From NCBI GenBank assembly GCA_050694215.1, contig JBOGXB010000007.1, positions 1 through 47,758 on the forward strand: a DNA stretch of 47,758 nucleotides, written 5' to 3'. A model generated the notes under the pieces. The model did no database searches and was not told the DNA's origin. It saw nothing but the letters and a program-made list of their open reading frames with translations. Below are positions 23,906 through 33,206 of this stretch, piece after piece. Position numbers and translations under genes: made by a program. Within the stretch, counting starts at the first letter, position 1. Each line of letters opens with the position of its first letter. The DNA is from JBOGXB01 sp050694215. GTDB taxonomy: Bacteria > Actinomycetota > CADDZG01 > WHSQ01.

Positions 23906-25243
23906 TCAGGAGGTGGCGCGCCACTCCTCGACGTTCCACAGAAGGCCGTCGTAGGTCGGGTTGGGCCGGATGCCAGCGACCCCCTGGAGCCACGCACCCA
24001 CCCTCTCGACATGGAAGAGGGGCAGCGACTCGCCCCTCGGGGGATGACCACGTTCACCGGGCGCTCCGCTCGCGCGCCGCAGGGCGAGATCGGTCGGGTC
24101 GTCGATCATCCAGTCGCCGTAGAAGTCGGAGGGTTCGATGCTCACGAGCTCCACCTCGAGATCGCCGCTCTGCACCTGCGTTTGAACGATCCGCTGCATG
24201 ATCTCGAGCAGCTCGTCGCCAAGCGCGGTCGCAAGCTGGATGGTGCCCGTGGGCAGGGAGTCGCGGCGGCCAGTCGCCAAGATCTTCGATGACTCCGGGC
24301 CGGGGGCCGGATCGAGGGAGCTCGTTATCCGCCCGTCATCGCGGATCAGTCCTTCCTGTATGACCTCTCGATCGATGGACGCGAACACGGAGGCCACCTC
24401 CGAGTCCGAGAAACCGGCCCCCCCGATGTCCAGATAGATCGAATCCCATCCCAATGCGGCTGCGTGCTCGAGGCCCAGCTCGTCCAGGCGCTCCTCGAGG
24501 TTGACCGACGTCGGGATGGACGCGACGTCGATCCGTCGTCGTTCCAAGAGGGCCAGGAGCATCTCGACACCCCGCGTGTAACGGACGACGACCTCGCGGA
24601 CACCGACCGATCCCCACCACTTCCGGTTCGGTCCATAGACCAGCTCCAGGCCGGGGATCATTGATTTGATCCGTAGCGGCCCACCCGCGATGGACCGATC
24701 CACCTTCCCGTCGGGGAGTACGAAGGCGACGGTTGCCAGGGCGCGCTGCCAGCTGCGGACGCGCCCGCGCAGGACGACGACGCGTCGTCCACGTGCACGG
24801 GCCGAATCGATGCGCGCGAAACCCGACGGGCTGCGCGCCCTGCCGACGCTCCGTACGACGTCCCGCGCGGTTATGGGGCTTCCGTCGCTCCAGAAGGCCT
24901 GCCGAATCGTCACGCGCGCCGAGGTCCTGCCGGCGTCGATCGAGGTCGCGAGGGCCGGTTCCACGTTCCCGTCCGGCAGGAGGCGATAGAGGGAGGGGTA
25001 GACGGGCCGCACGACCTCCCACGTCAGCTCGGACGCAACCGGCGAGTAGGGATCCAGGGTCGGCGGCTCTCCGGGTAACCCGACCACGATGCGTCCGCTC
25101 CTGTCGGTGGCTCTGTCGGGGGCTCCGGTCGGCGGCGGCCGCCCGGGCTCGATGGTCGGGTCGTCGGCCGCCGTGCACCCGGCGAGCGCCAAGGCCACCG
25201 CAGCCAGCGCGATCGGCAGGATGCGCCGCGCGGCCGGCCTCAC
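23906..25243 (-). CDS. Extracellular solute-binding lipoprotein, family 5 (divergent)
   Basis: A 445-residue lipoprotein with signal ILPIALAAVALALAGC (Cys23). GRIVVGLPGEPPTLDPYSPV and AFWSDGSPITARDVV place it in the peptide/nickel-binding family 5, which feeds oligopeptides to ABC importers. It is about 100 residues shorter than typical members and the second half is poorly conserved, so it may have lost ordinary transport duty. Its GTG start overlaps the stop of the longer paralogue upstream (GTGA). No permease or ATPase gene is next to it. Confidence 0.8.
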   Translation of the reverse strand: MRPAARRILPIALAAVALALAGCTAADDPTIEPGRPPPTGAPDRATDRSGRIVVGLPGEPPTLDPYSPVASELTWEVVRPVYPSLYRLLPDGNVEPALATSIDAGRTSARVTIRQAFWSDGSPITARDVVRSVGRARSPSGFARIDSARARGRRVVVLRGRVRSWQRALATVAFVLPDGKVDRSIAGGPLRIKSMIPGLELVYGPNRKWWGSVGVREVVVRYTRGVEMLLALLERRRIDVASIPTSVNLEERLDELGLEHAAALGWDSIYLDIGGAGFSDSEVASVFASIDREVIQEGLIRDDGRITSSLDPAPGPESSKILATGRRDSLPTGTIQLATALGDELLEIMQRIVQTQVQSGDLEVELVSIEPSDFYGDWMIDDPTDLALRRASGAPGERGHPPRGESLPLFHVERVGAWLQGVAGIRPNPTYDGLLWNVEEWRATS

Positions 25244-26913
25244 TCCTCCTCTTCGAGCTCGTCGAGGCCAATGCCCGCGGCATCAAAGCCACCCATCACG
25301 TCGAACGCGATCTCTTGGACGATCGGCTGCGCGGCCCAGCGCGTGACGAACGACCCGATCGGAACGAGAGGCAACTGCTCGAGGATCATCCTCTCCGCCC
25401 TCTGATACAGCCGCGTTCTGGTGTCTTCGTTCCTCTCCGCATGCGCCTTCTCGAGCAGCCTGTCGGCCTTCCTCGACTTGAAGCCGGAGTGATTCTCAGG
25501 AGAAACGGAACCGAACAACGTCGACAGGAACACGTCTGGGACCGGGAACTCCGCAATCCAGCCCAGCCGGTATGCGCCCTCGCTCCCCCGCTCGAGGCGC
25601 TTCAGGAACTCCGGGAAGGGAAATGCCTTGACCTTCACGTCCAGGCCAACGTCTTGAAGGCTCTGCTTGACGAACGAGGCAACCTGTTTGTGCGGATCGC
25701 CCTTCGTGTACTCGATCGTCAGCCGGCGCTCCCGTGGCCTGAGCTTCTCGACCAGGTTGCTCGCAGCCCTCTCCGAGTACTTGCACAGCGTGGAGCAGAT
25801 GTTCTCTTCGAACCCGGGCATACCCTCCGGCACGATCCCGCGCGGAGGGGTCATCGTGCCCTCGTAGATCGTGGAGGCGATGGCCTCACGATCGATGGCC
25901 CGGTTTATCGCTTTGCGCAACCGGATGTCGTCAAGGGCTCCCGCCCTCAGGTTGATGCCGTAGTAGTAGCCGGCAAGCAGCGGCTTGAACCCGTCCGTGC
26001 CGAACTGCTGCTCCGCTTCCTGAACCTGGCCGGCAGGCACCTCTGCGACGTCGAGATCCCCGTCCAGGAACTGCAGCCACGATGCCGCTGCGTCTGGATA
26101 CGGGATGAAGCGGATGCCGTCGAGCTCCGGCGTCTCGACGAAGTCGGGAAACGATTCCAGGACGACCGCGCTTCCGGGCGACCACGGCCGCGCCATCTGG
26201 AACGGACCGTTACCCACCGGCTCGGAGAGGAACTCATCGATGTCTTCCACGGCCTTACTCGGGACCGGCACAAGGCTCGGATGCGTGAGGACGGCTGGGA
26301 GGTCCCGTAAGGGCTCGGACAGCTCGATGACGAAGGTCCGCTTGTTGGGGGCGGACAGTCCCGACAGGCGCCGCGCGCTCCCCTGCTGATTCACCGCCGT
26401 GAATCCTTTGACGCGCTCGAGGGTGTAGGCGATCTCGGACGCGTTTTTCTTGCGGGCGATGCGGTTGAACGCGAAGAGGAAATCGTTCGCCGTGACCGGT
26501 GATCCATCGTGGAAGGTCATGCCCTGCCGCAACTCGAAGGTGAATGTCCTGCCCCCCGCGGATACCTTCCAGCGTTCGGCGGCGGCGGGCAGCACCTCTT
26601 CCTGGACGGGATCCCACCGTGTCAGACCCTCGTAGAGCTGGCGAGCCACGAGGACCGACCCCGGGTCCCGGATCCGCATCGGATCCAGGGTCGCCGGCTC
26701 GGAGATCGCCACGTCGAGAACCTTCGACTCGGCCTCGAACACACCGGGGGTTGGGGTCTCTCCCTCCGGTGTCTCATCCGCCTCTTCGCCGGGTTCGGTG
26801 CCGGCCGTCGCGGTCGCTCTCGCCCCCGGAACGCTGTCGCCGCCCGTGCACGCCGTCAGACAAACCAGGACGGCGAGCCCGGCTGCCCACAGGGACCCTC
26901 TGCGAAGCTGCAT
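25240..26913 (-). CDS. Peptide ABC transporter substrate-binding lipoprotein, family 5
   Basis: A 557-residue solute-binding protein. The lipobox is VCLTAC (Cys22), and the linker at 25-60 is Glu/Thr/Pro-rich. Family 5 features are clear: EPATLDPMRIRDPGS, LYEGLTRWDPVQEEVLPAAA and GMTFHDGSPVTANDFLFAFN near 135-155. It would bind oligopeptides outside the membrane and pass them to an ABC importer, but no Opp/Dpp permease is in the window. The next gene is a second, more divergent family member translated from an overlapping start. Confidence 0.9.
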   Translation of the reverse strand: MQLRRGSLWAAGLAVLVCLTACTGGDSVPGARATATAGTEPGEEADETPEGETPTPGVFEAESKVLDVAISEPATLDPMRIRDPGSVLVARQLYEGLTRWDPVQEEVLPAAAERWKVSAGGRTFTFELRQGMTFHDGSPVTANDFLFAFNRIARKKNASEIAYTLERVKGFTAVNQQGSARRLSGLSAPNKRTFVIELSEPLRDLPAVLTHPSLVPVPSKAVEDIDEFLSEPVGNGPFQMARPWSPGSAVVLESFPDFVETPELDGIRFIPYPDAAASWLQFLDGDLDVAEVPAGQVQEAEQQFGTDGFKPLLAGYYYGINLRAGALDDIRLRKAINRAIDREAIASTIYEGTMTPPRGIVPEGMPGFEENICSTLCKYSERAASNLVEKLRPRERRLTIEYTKGDPHKQVASFVKQSLQDVGLDVKVKAFPFPEFLKRLERGSEGAYRLGWIAEFPVPDVFLSTLFGSVSPENHSGFKSRKADRLLEKAHAERNEDTRTRLYQRAERMILEQLPLVPIGSFVTRWAAQPIVQEIAFDVMGGFDAAGIGLDELEEEE

Positions 26914-26932
26914 CTGGGGCGGTTACCCGTGG

Positions 26933-27163
26933 TCAGTCGAGCCGAAGCGCGAGAAGGATCGTCGTCCCCGTGAAGACGATCGCGGTGATGATCGTGATGC
27001 GGTCGAGGTTCTTCTCCATCACCGTGGACCCCATGGCTTGACTCTGCATCCCGCCCCCGAACATCTCGGACACTCCGCCGCCTCGACCTGCGTGGAGCAG
27101 GACGAAGAGGATCAAAGTGAGGGAAGCGATTACGTGGATGACGACCAAGACTGCGGTGAGCAC
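26933..27163 (-). CDS. secG: Preprotein translocase subunit SecG
   Basis: A 76-residue membrane protein with two spans (about 2-24 and 54-73) joined by the SecG loop GRGGGVSEMFGGGMQSQAMGS. It is an auxiliary subunit of SecYEG that aids protein export. It starts at GTG 27163 with a GAGG element upstream. In many actinobacteria secG directly follows tpiA; here a BlaI/M56 pair lies between them. Confidence 0.93.
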   Translation of the reverse strand: MLTAVLVVIHVIASLTLILFVLLHAGRGGGVSEMFGGGMQSQAMGSTVMEKNLDRITIITAIVFTGTTILLALRLD

Positions 27164-27275
27164 GTGACTGCACCTCTTTCTGGATCAGCTAGAGGGCCAA
27201 GGTTAGCTTGCACCGGCCGATTGGATGTCACATGAGGCGCGCCCGGCCCTGGAGCGCGTGAGGCAGCCTCGGACC

Positions 27276-28688
27276 TCAGATCGAAGGCGGCGGGCGGTCG
27301 AGCGTGTAGATCACGAACGGCCCCGATTGAACGAGGAGCGGGGTGGCCTCCCAGTTATGCCGCGACTCCCATCGCCGGGCGATCATGGCGGAGACCTTGC
27401 GACCGTGGGCCCACCTGTTCATGGCTCGGAACCATTTGCCGACGTCCTGCATCCGTACGGGGCGGCCCATGGCCGGCCCGATGTACCTCGCCGGTCGCAC
27501 GACCTCTTTCCCCTGGCCCACTCTTTTCTTCCTCTGGAGGCCGTGAAGCGCCCACTCGCTGCGTGGCGACCATGTCTCCGACCCCGCTCCGGAGGGAGCC
27601 CCCCACATGATGGCGAGACCGCCGGCCTCCTCCTCGGCGACCCGGGCGCCGACCTCCAGGCCCAGTATCGCGACAACACATACGGCGGCGACATACGGCA
27701 CGCGTCCGACCGAGGCCGACACGGCACGGCCGTCCGCGAGCGCGAGCAGATCCGTAACCCGTCTCTTGAGGCGACCGCCGGGTCGCAGGAAGCCCAGCGC
27801 AACCAGGTGGGGCCCGTAGCGCGACGCACGGACCAGCTCACACACCTTCAACAGCCCCGAGGCCACCGCCAGCGGCCGCCGCGTCATGGCCGCGGCACGC
27901 CGGTCGGCCTCGAGCTCTCGATCCATTAGCAGCGAGCGATAGGCAACGTGAGCAAGAGGGTTCCACGCGACGAGATCCCGGAGCAGGCCCGCAAGGAACA
28001 CCGTCTGCACATCCCTGGCCTCGAGATGCGCGATCTCGTGCGCCAGGATCGCCTCGAGCTCCTCCTCGTCCAGCTCGTCGATCAGGTCCCGGGACAAAAG
28101 GATGCGACCTCGCCGGGCCCCCACCGCGAAGGCACCCGAGACGCCCCTCGGCAAAAGCAGCACCTCGGGGCTCCGTCTCAGCTTGGCTTCCGCCGCCAGG
28201 TCTTCGACGATCGCGGGGACCTTCACCGCAACGTCGCCCCGCAGAGGCCGGCATCTCCGCACGAGGCCCTTCACGAGCAGGGCGCCCACTCCCCTGCGCA
28301 GCAACATGAACGAGCTGACCGAGACTCCAATGAGGAAGAGCCACGGTCCTGCCGAGCCGAACAGGAGGTAGGGCGTCATGACATGGGTACGTTGATCCGA
28401 GACGAACAGCAGATGCAGCAAGCCTGAGGATGAATCGCTCAATGCCTTCGGATCGAGCGGCCGGGCAACCGCTATCTCCGGCAGGAGGGCCTGTTCGAAC
28501 GCAAACGCCGCCACTAGAGGCAGAACGAGCGGCAGCACCAGCAGGACCCCCGACGCGAGACCGCCGGGTCGTCCTATGACCCGGCGGAAGAGAAGCGCGG
28601 CCACAAGCGTGACCGCGGATACGACGAGGATGACCACCCACGCGGAGTCGGTCTCCAGAGTGAAGAGCGTCGGTCCGGCGTCAGCCAC
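27276..28688 (-). CDS. M56 (BlaR1-like) membrane metallopeptidase
   Basis: A 470-residue integral membrane protease. Several hydrophobic spans lie in the first 145 residues, followed by a cytoplasmic zinc-peptidase domain with the HEIAH motif at 217-221 and a further C-terminal tail with a hydrophobic segment. BlaR1-type enzymes cleave a partner repressor after sensing a signal. No penicillin-binding sensor domain is present at the C-terminus, so a beta-lactam signal is doubtful. The start is GTG at 28688, overlapping the blaI-like stop, which fits the canonical repressor-protease operon. Confidence 0.85.
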   Translation of the reverse strand: MADAGPTLFTLETDSAWVVILVVSAVTLVAALLFRRVIGRPGGLASGVLLVLPLVLPLVAAFAFEQALLPEIAVARPLDPKALSDSSSGLLHLLFVSDQRTHVMTPYLLFGSAGPWLFLIGVSVSSFMLLRRGVGALLVKGLVRRCRPLRGDVAVKVPAIVEDLAAEAKLRRSPEVLLLPRGVSGAFAVGARRGRILLSRDLIDELDEEELEAILAHEIAHLEARDVQTVFLAGLLRDLVAWNPLAHVAYRSLLMDRELEADRRAAAMTRRPLAVASGLLKVCELVRASRYGPHLVALGFLRPGGRLKRRVTDLLALADGRAVSASVGRVPYVAAVCVVAILGLEVGARVAEEEAGGLAIMWGAPSGAGSETWSPRSEWALHGLQRKKRVGQGKEVVRPARYIGPAMGRPVRMQDVGKWFRAMNRWAHGRKVSAMIARRWESRHNWEATPLLVQSGPFVIYTLDRPPPSI

Positions 28689-29088
28689 CTCTTCCCTTCT
28701 TACGCTGGTCGATGACCTCCCGCAGCCGTTCGATGACGTCTTCGTCTTCCTTCTCCACCCTGTCGATGAGATAGGCAACGGCAGGGTCGGGGAAGTGTCC
28801 GATCAACCAGTCGACGACCGATTTGACCGTCGAGCGTGCGTACTGCTCCCGCGTAAGAAGGGGCGAGTAGCGGTGGGCCGGTTGGTCCTCGGTACGGTTG
28901 AGCAGCCCTTTGTCCGAGAGCCTTCCGAGCGTGGTCATGACCGTGGTGTACGCGATCGGGCGGCGCTTACGCAGCGCCTCGTGCACATCGCGGACGGTGA
29001 CCTCACCTCGGTCCCAGACGACCTGCATGATCTCGTCCTCGAGGGGGCCGAGGACCTCCGAGAGGGAGTGCTTGCGTCTGGCGGCCAT
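28681..29088 (-). CDS. BlaI/MecI/CopY family transcriptional repressor
   Basis: A 135-residue winged-helix repressor: LSEVLGPLEDEIMQVVWDRG, then TVRDVHEAL and IAYTTVMTTLGRLSDKGLL (recognition helix), then a dimerisation region with the motif that M56 proteases cut in known systems. ATG at 29088 is preferred because AAGGAG lies four to five bases before it, and that Shine-Dalgarno overlaps an earlier in-frame ATG at 29103. It probably represses its own operon; only a half-site TACTAC (29126-29131) was seen upstream. Confidence 0.9.
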   Translation of the reverse strand: MAARRKHSLSEVLGPLEDEIMQVVWDRGEVTVRDVHEALRKRRPIAYTTVMTTLGRLSDKGLLNRTEDQPAHRYSPLLTREQYARSTVKSVVDWLIGHFPDPAVAYLIDRVEKEDEDVIERLREVIDQRKKGRGG

Positions 29089-29154
29089 CCGACTCCTTGG
29101 CATTCAGCAACGGAACCGGATCGAATACTACGCCCAGGGACCGGACGCCCCGCG

Positions 29155-29931
29155 CTACCTCGCGCCGGGAGTCGCCTTGACGATGGCCGCGAACTCGCCC
29201 GCGTCCAGGGATGCTCCACCCACCAAGCCTCCGTCGATGTCCGGCTGCTTCATCAGCTCCGCGGCATTGCCCGCTTTGACGCTTCCCCCGTAGAGGATCC
29301 GCGTGGCTCCGGCTGCCTCGTCGCCCGACGTATCGGATAGGACCTTCCGGATGTAGGAGATGGTCGCCTGTGCGTCGTCCGGAGTGGCCGTCTTCCCGGT
29401 TCCGATGGCCCAGATCGGCTCGTATGCGATTACCATGCTCGCCGCCTGGTGCGGCTTGACCCCCCGGAGGCCCTCTCGCACCTGCCTCTCGACCTTTGCC
29501 TCCGTGCGGCCGTTCTCACGCTCCATGTCGGTCTCACCGCAGCACATGATCGGAACCAGCTCGTGGGCCAACGCTGCCTTCACCTTCGCGTTCACGTCCT
29601 CGTCCGTCTCTTTGAAGTGCTCACGGCGTTCCGAGTGACCGAGGATGACGTACCTCACGTCGAGCGCGGACAGCATCACCGGGGACACCTCGCCGGTAAA
29701 CGCTCCCTCTTTCTCCTCGTACATGCTCTGCGCGCCCAGAGCGAACTCGTAACGATCCGAGTCGATCAGCGTTTGGATCGTGCGGAGGGCCGTGAACGGC
29801 GGACACACGGCGACCTCGACGGCCTCGTACTCGTGCCCGACAAGCTCGTGCGCAAGCGCCTGCACGAGACGCATCGCTTCGAGATGAGTCTTGAACATCT
29901 TCCAGTTGCCCGCGATGAGCGGTTTCCTCAT
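29155..29931 (-). CDS. tpiA: Triosephosphate isomerase
   Basis: A 258-residue TIM-barrel enzyme that interconverts dihydroxyacetone phosphate and glyceraldehyde 3-phosphate. Catalytic residues are visible: Asn9 and Lys11 (AGNWKMF), His99 (ILGHSERR) and Glu171 (AYEPIWAIGTGK). The ATG overlaps the pgk stop (ATGA), so translation is coupled. The conserved GAQNM block reads GAQSM here, a mild change. It is part of the gap-pgk-tpiA operon. Confidence 0.96.
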   Translation of the reverse strand: MRKPLIAGNWKMFKTHLEAMRLVQALAHELVGHEYEAVEVAVCPPFTALRTIQTLIDSDRYEFALGAQSMYEEKEGAFTGEVSPVMLSALDVRYVILGHSERREHFKETDEDVNAKVKAALAHELVPIMCCGETDMERENGRTEAKVERQVREGLRGVKPHQAASMVIAYEPIWAIGTGKTATPDDAQATISYIRKVLSDTSGDEAAGATRILYGGSVKAGNAAELMKQPDIDGGLVGGASLDAGEFAAIVKATPGAR

Positions 29932-31133
29932 GCTCCTGCCCCCCTCTTCCGCAGCGCCGCGATTCCGGGAAGCTCCTTTCCCTCGAGCAACTCGAGGGAA
30001 GCGCCGCCGCCGGTCGACAGATGGGACACAGCATCGGTCATGTCAAGCTGTTTGAGCGCAGCGGCCGAGTCTCCTCCGCCCGCGACGGTGTAGGCCCCCC
30101 GGCGCGTGGCTCTTGCGATCGCCTCCGCCACCCTCTTCGTTCCGAGGGAATACGCCTCGATCTCGAAGATCCCCATCGGGCCGTTCCATAGAACCGTGCG
30201 CGCAGTGGTGATGCTGTCCTCGAACCGGGTCGCGGTTCGGGGGCCGATGTCCACTCCCATCCGGTCGCCTATCTCGTTCAGCGGGATGGTCTCGTGGGGG
30301 GCGCCCTCCTCGGGGGATTCGGCCGCCACCACGTCGTCGGGCAACAGGATCTCGACGCCCTTCGACTCCGCTTCCTTCAGCACTCGCGCGACCTCATCGA
30401 CGCGATCCTCCTCCACCATGGACCTCCCGACCTCCCGGCCCCCTGCTTTGAGGAGGGTGAAGGCCATCGCGCCCCCCACGCATATCGCGTCGACCCGGTC
30501 CAGCAGGTTCCCGATCACGGACAGTTTGTCCGAGACCTTCGCCCCACCGAGCACGGCCACGAACGGATGCTTCGGACCGTGGAGCAGGCGCTCGAGCTTC
30601 TCGACCTCGTCGGTCAAAAGCAGACCCGCAGCGGCGGGCAGCCGCTGCGCCACCCCGACAATGGATGCATGCGCGCGATGAGCCGCCCCGAAGGCGTCGT
30701 TGACGTAGGCGGTTGCAAGTCCCGCGAGCGCCCCGGCGAACCCGTCGTCATTCTGCTCCTCCCTGGGGTCGAAGCGCAGATTCTCCAGCAGCACGATGGG
30801 GGCATCCCCTTCGCACGCCGCCTGAGCCTTGTCGCCTACGACCTCGTCCAGGACCTCGACCTTGGTCCCCACCAGCTCCTCGAGTCGCTTGCCCACGGGA
30901 GCAAGGCGGAGCTCCTCGACCTCCCTGCCCTTCGGCCGGCCGAGGTGTGAGCAGACGGCGACCCGACCGGATCTGTTCAGGAGTGTCTCCAGGGTCGGCA
31001 GCGCGGCCCGGATGCGGAGATCGTCGGTTATCCGGCCGTCGGAGAGCGGAACGTTCAGATCGCTGCGGACCAGGACCCGCTCGCCTGCGACGTTCAGATC
31101 GTCGATCTGAGGGAGGTCTGCCGGCTCGGTCAT
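29928..31133 (-). CDS. pgk: Phosphoglycerate kinase
   Basis: A 401-residue two-domain kinase that makes ATP from 1,3-bisphosphoglycerate. Substrate residues lie in RSDLNVPL (Arg23, Asp25, Asn27) and CSHLGRPKG. The nucleotide side shows LGGAKVSDKL and the glycine-rich end VAGGGDSAAAL. The length is normal. It is separated from gap by a 117-base gap with no clear terminator and coupled to tpiA downstream. Confidence 0.97.
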   Translation of the reverse strand: MTEPADLPQIDDLNVAGERVLVRSDLNVPLSDGRITDDLRIRAALPTLETLLNRSGRVAVCSHLGRPKGREVEELRLAPVGKRLEELVGTKVEVLDEVVGDKAQAACEGDAPIVLLENLRFDPREEQNDDGFAGALAGLATAYVNDAFGAAHRAHASIVGVAQRLPAAAGLLLTDEVEKLERLLHGPKHPFVAVLGGAKVSDKLSVIGNLLDRVDAICVGGAMAFTLLKAGGREVGRSMVEEDRVDEVARVLKEAESKGVEILLPDDVVAAESPEEGAPHETIPLNEIGDRMGVDIGPRTATRFEDSITTARTVLWNGPMGIFEIEAYSLGTKRVAEAIARATRRGAYTVAGGGDSAAALKQLDMTDAVSHLSTGGGASLELLEGKELPGIAALRKRGAGA

Positions 31134-31250
31134 CGGGCCAGCAGGCTACCGGACAGGGTCCCTACGTGACGGGCTCGTGCACCTCCATTTTGTCGTAACT
31201 GACGCCCCCTCAATGGTCGATTCTGGGGGTAGAGAACGGGGGGACTAGCG

Positions 31251-32258
31251 CTACAGCTTGCTCGCGACCAGCTCCGTCACGTCGACGAGGCGGTTCGAGT
31301 AGCCCCATTCGTTGTCGTACCAGCCCAAGACCTTGACCATGTTCCCGATCACCATCGTGGACTGCCCATCGATGATGCAGGAGTGAGAGTCGCCGACGAC
31401 GTCGCTCGACACGATCGGGTCCTCCGTGTACTTGAGGATGCCCTTCATCCCGGCCGACTGCGCGGCCTCTCGGTAGGCGTCGTTGACCTCCTCCTTGCTG
31501 GTCTCGGAGCCGACGACGGCAACGATGTCGGTGATCGAGCCGTCGGGCACGGGGACTCTCAGGGCGAGGCCGTCGAGCTTGCCCTTGAGCTCCGGCATCG
31601 CGAGAGATGCTGCCTTGGCGGCCCCGGTTGTCGTCGGGATGATGTTGATCGCCGCGGCGCGAGAACGACGGAGATCGTCACGCGCGAGATCGAGCGTGTT
31701 TTGGTCGTTCGTGTAGGCGTGGCAGGTAGTCATGAAGCCCTTCTCGATCCCCCACTTGTCCTGCAGCACCTTGGCCAGGGGAACGACGCAATTGGTCGTA
31801 CACGAGGCGTTCGAGATGATCGTGTGCTTCGACGAGTCGTAGCTATCGTGGTTCACACCCATCACGATCGTGACGTCCTCGTCCTTGGCGGGGGCCGAGA
31901 TAATGACCTTCTTGGCCCCGCCGTCGATGTGCTTGGAGGCGTCCGCTCGCTTGGTGAAGAAGCCGGTGGACTCGATCACGATATCCACGCCGAGATCACC
32001 CCAGGCAAGGTCTGCCGGGTCTCTCTCCGACAACAGGCGGATGTCCTGGCCTTCGATCGAGAACCCGGTGTCGTTGACCTTGACTTCCTTGTCGAAGCGC
32101 CCGAAGACCGAGTCGTACTTGAGCAGGTGCGCCATCGTGGCGGCGTCGCCGAGATCGTTAATCGCCACGAGCTCGAGGTCCGCCCCCTTGGAGGCGAGAG
32201 CCCGATAGAAGTTGCGGCCGATCCGGCCGAATCCATTGATCCCTATGCGCGTCGGCAT
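31251..32258 (-). CDS. gap: Glyceraldehyde-3-phosphate dehydrogenase
   Basis: A 335-residue phosphorylating GAPDH. The N-terminal Rossmann motif is INGFGRIGRN. The catalytic cysteine is Cys153 in SNASCTTNC, with His180 in TTCHAYTNDQ. VAINDLGD suggests NAD preference. A GGAGGG Shine-Dalgarno precedes the ATG by seven bases. It lies 45 bases downstream of yvcK, where most actinobacteria have whiA between the two genes; whiA is absent here. Confidence 0.97.
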   Translation of the reverse strand: MPTRIGINGFGRIGRNFYRALASKGADLELVAINDLGDAATMAHLLKYDSVFGRFDKEVKVNDTGFSIEGQDIRLLSERDPADLAWGDLGVDIVIESTGFFTKRADASKHIDGGAKKVIISAPAKDEDVTIVMGVNHDSYDSSKHTIISNASCTTNCVVPLAKVLQDKWGIEKGFMTTCHAYTNDQNTLDLARDDLRRSRAAAINIIPTTTGAAKAASLAMPELKGKLDGLALRVPVPDGSITDIVAVVGSETSKEEVNDAYREAAQSAGMKGILKYTEDPIVSSDVVGDSHSCIIDGQSTMVIGNMVKVLGWYDNEWGYSNRLVDVTELVASKL

Positions 32259-32303
32259 CGACGATCCCTCCTAGCGGCAAGCGGATATGTGGTTTCGACC
32301 AGT

Positions 32304-33206
32304 CTACTTGGAGAGCTTCCGCAGCACTCCTGCGAGGCGCTCGGGATCGTGAGTGCCCTCGGGCGTCGCCATGTCCTCCTGGGTGACCTCCACCCCGTAG
32401 AAGCCGAGCGCGCCATCGTCGACCTCGACACCACCGTCGTGGAGCTGCGGCACCTGGACTACGACGGCGTCGACACAGTTCGGCCCGATGTGAGCCAGCA
32501 GCGCACCGATGTGAGCGGCGGCGTCGAGCCCTTCGGTCTCGCCCTTCTGCATACGTGTGTTGCAAACGAGGACCCTGTGGGCAGAGGTTGCGACCAGCGC
32601 GCGACGGATGCCGGGTACGAGGAGCGTTGCGATCAGGCTCGTGAACAAGCTGCCCGGCCCCAGAACGATCTGATCAGCCTCGATGATCGCCTGCACGGCG
32701 GGCTCGTAGGCAGGTGGATCCTGGGGTTCGATGAACACCGCATTGATCGGGGCCTCCGTTTGCGCGACCGCGACTTGTCCCTTCACACGACCGCCGTGAA
32801 TCTCCGCGTAGAGCTCGAGCGGTTCGGTCGTCGCGGGATACACGCTGCCCCGGCAGTCGAGCAGCCTTCCCGCTCGGGCTACCGCCGCGCCGAAGTTGCC
32901 CTCGATCTCCGTAAGCGCAGCGATGACGAGATTCCCAACGGTGTGACCGGTCAACGCGCCGGTCTCGAAGCGATGCTGGTAGAGCCGTGAAAGCTCGTGG
33001 TTATCGGACAAGGCCACTAGGCAATTGCGGATGTCGCCGGGAGGGGGAATGCCGAGCTCTCTGGTCAATCGGCCGGAGGAGCCTCCGTCGTCGGCAACGG
33101 TAACGACCGCGCTCACGTTCGACGCATAGGTGCGCGCCGCTTTCAGTGTAGCTGCGAGACCGTGGCCGCCTCCGATCCCGACTACATTGACATCCCTTCC
33201 GGTCAC
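32304..33206 (-). CDS. yvcK: YvcK/CofD-family regulator (gluconeogenesis factor)
   Basis: A 300-residue CofD-like Rossmann protein starting VVGIGGGHGLAATLKA, with the ADDGGSSGRLTRELGIPPPGD block and VLGPGSLFTS, which are hallmarks of YvcK. In Firmicutes YvcK binds UDP-sugars and links carbon status to cell-wall synthesis. The start is GTG at 33206, overlapping the rapZ stop (GTGA). It is the last gene of the uvrC-rapZ-yvcK coupled run before gap. Confidence 0.93.
   Translation of the reverse strand: MTGRDVNVVGIGGGHGLAATLKAARTYASNVSAVVTVADDGGSSGRLTRELGIPPPGDIRNCLVALSDNHELSRLYQHRFETGALTGHTVGNLVIAALTEIEGNFGAAVARAGRLLDCRGSVYPATTEPLELYAEIHGGRVKGQVAVAQTEAPINAVFIEPQDPPAYEPAVQAIIEADQIVLGPGSLFTSLIATLLVPGIRRALVATSAHRVLVCNTRMQKGETEGLDAAAHIGALLAHIGPNCVDAVVVQVPQLHDGGVEVDDGALGFYGVEVTQEDMATPEGTHDPERLAGVLRKLSK

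Noticed and set aside
29126..29131. TACTAC as a BlaI operator upstream of the BlaI gene
   Set aside because: Only one half-site is present, with no inverted GTAGTA partner at suitable spacing.
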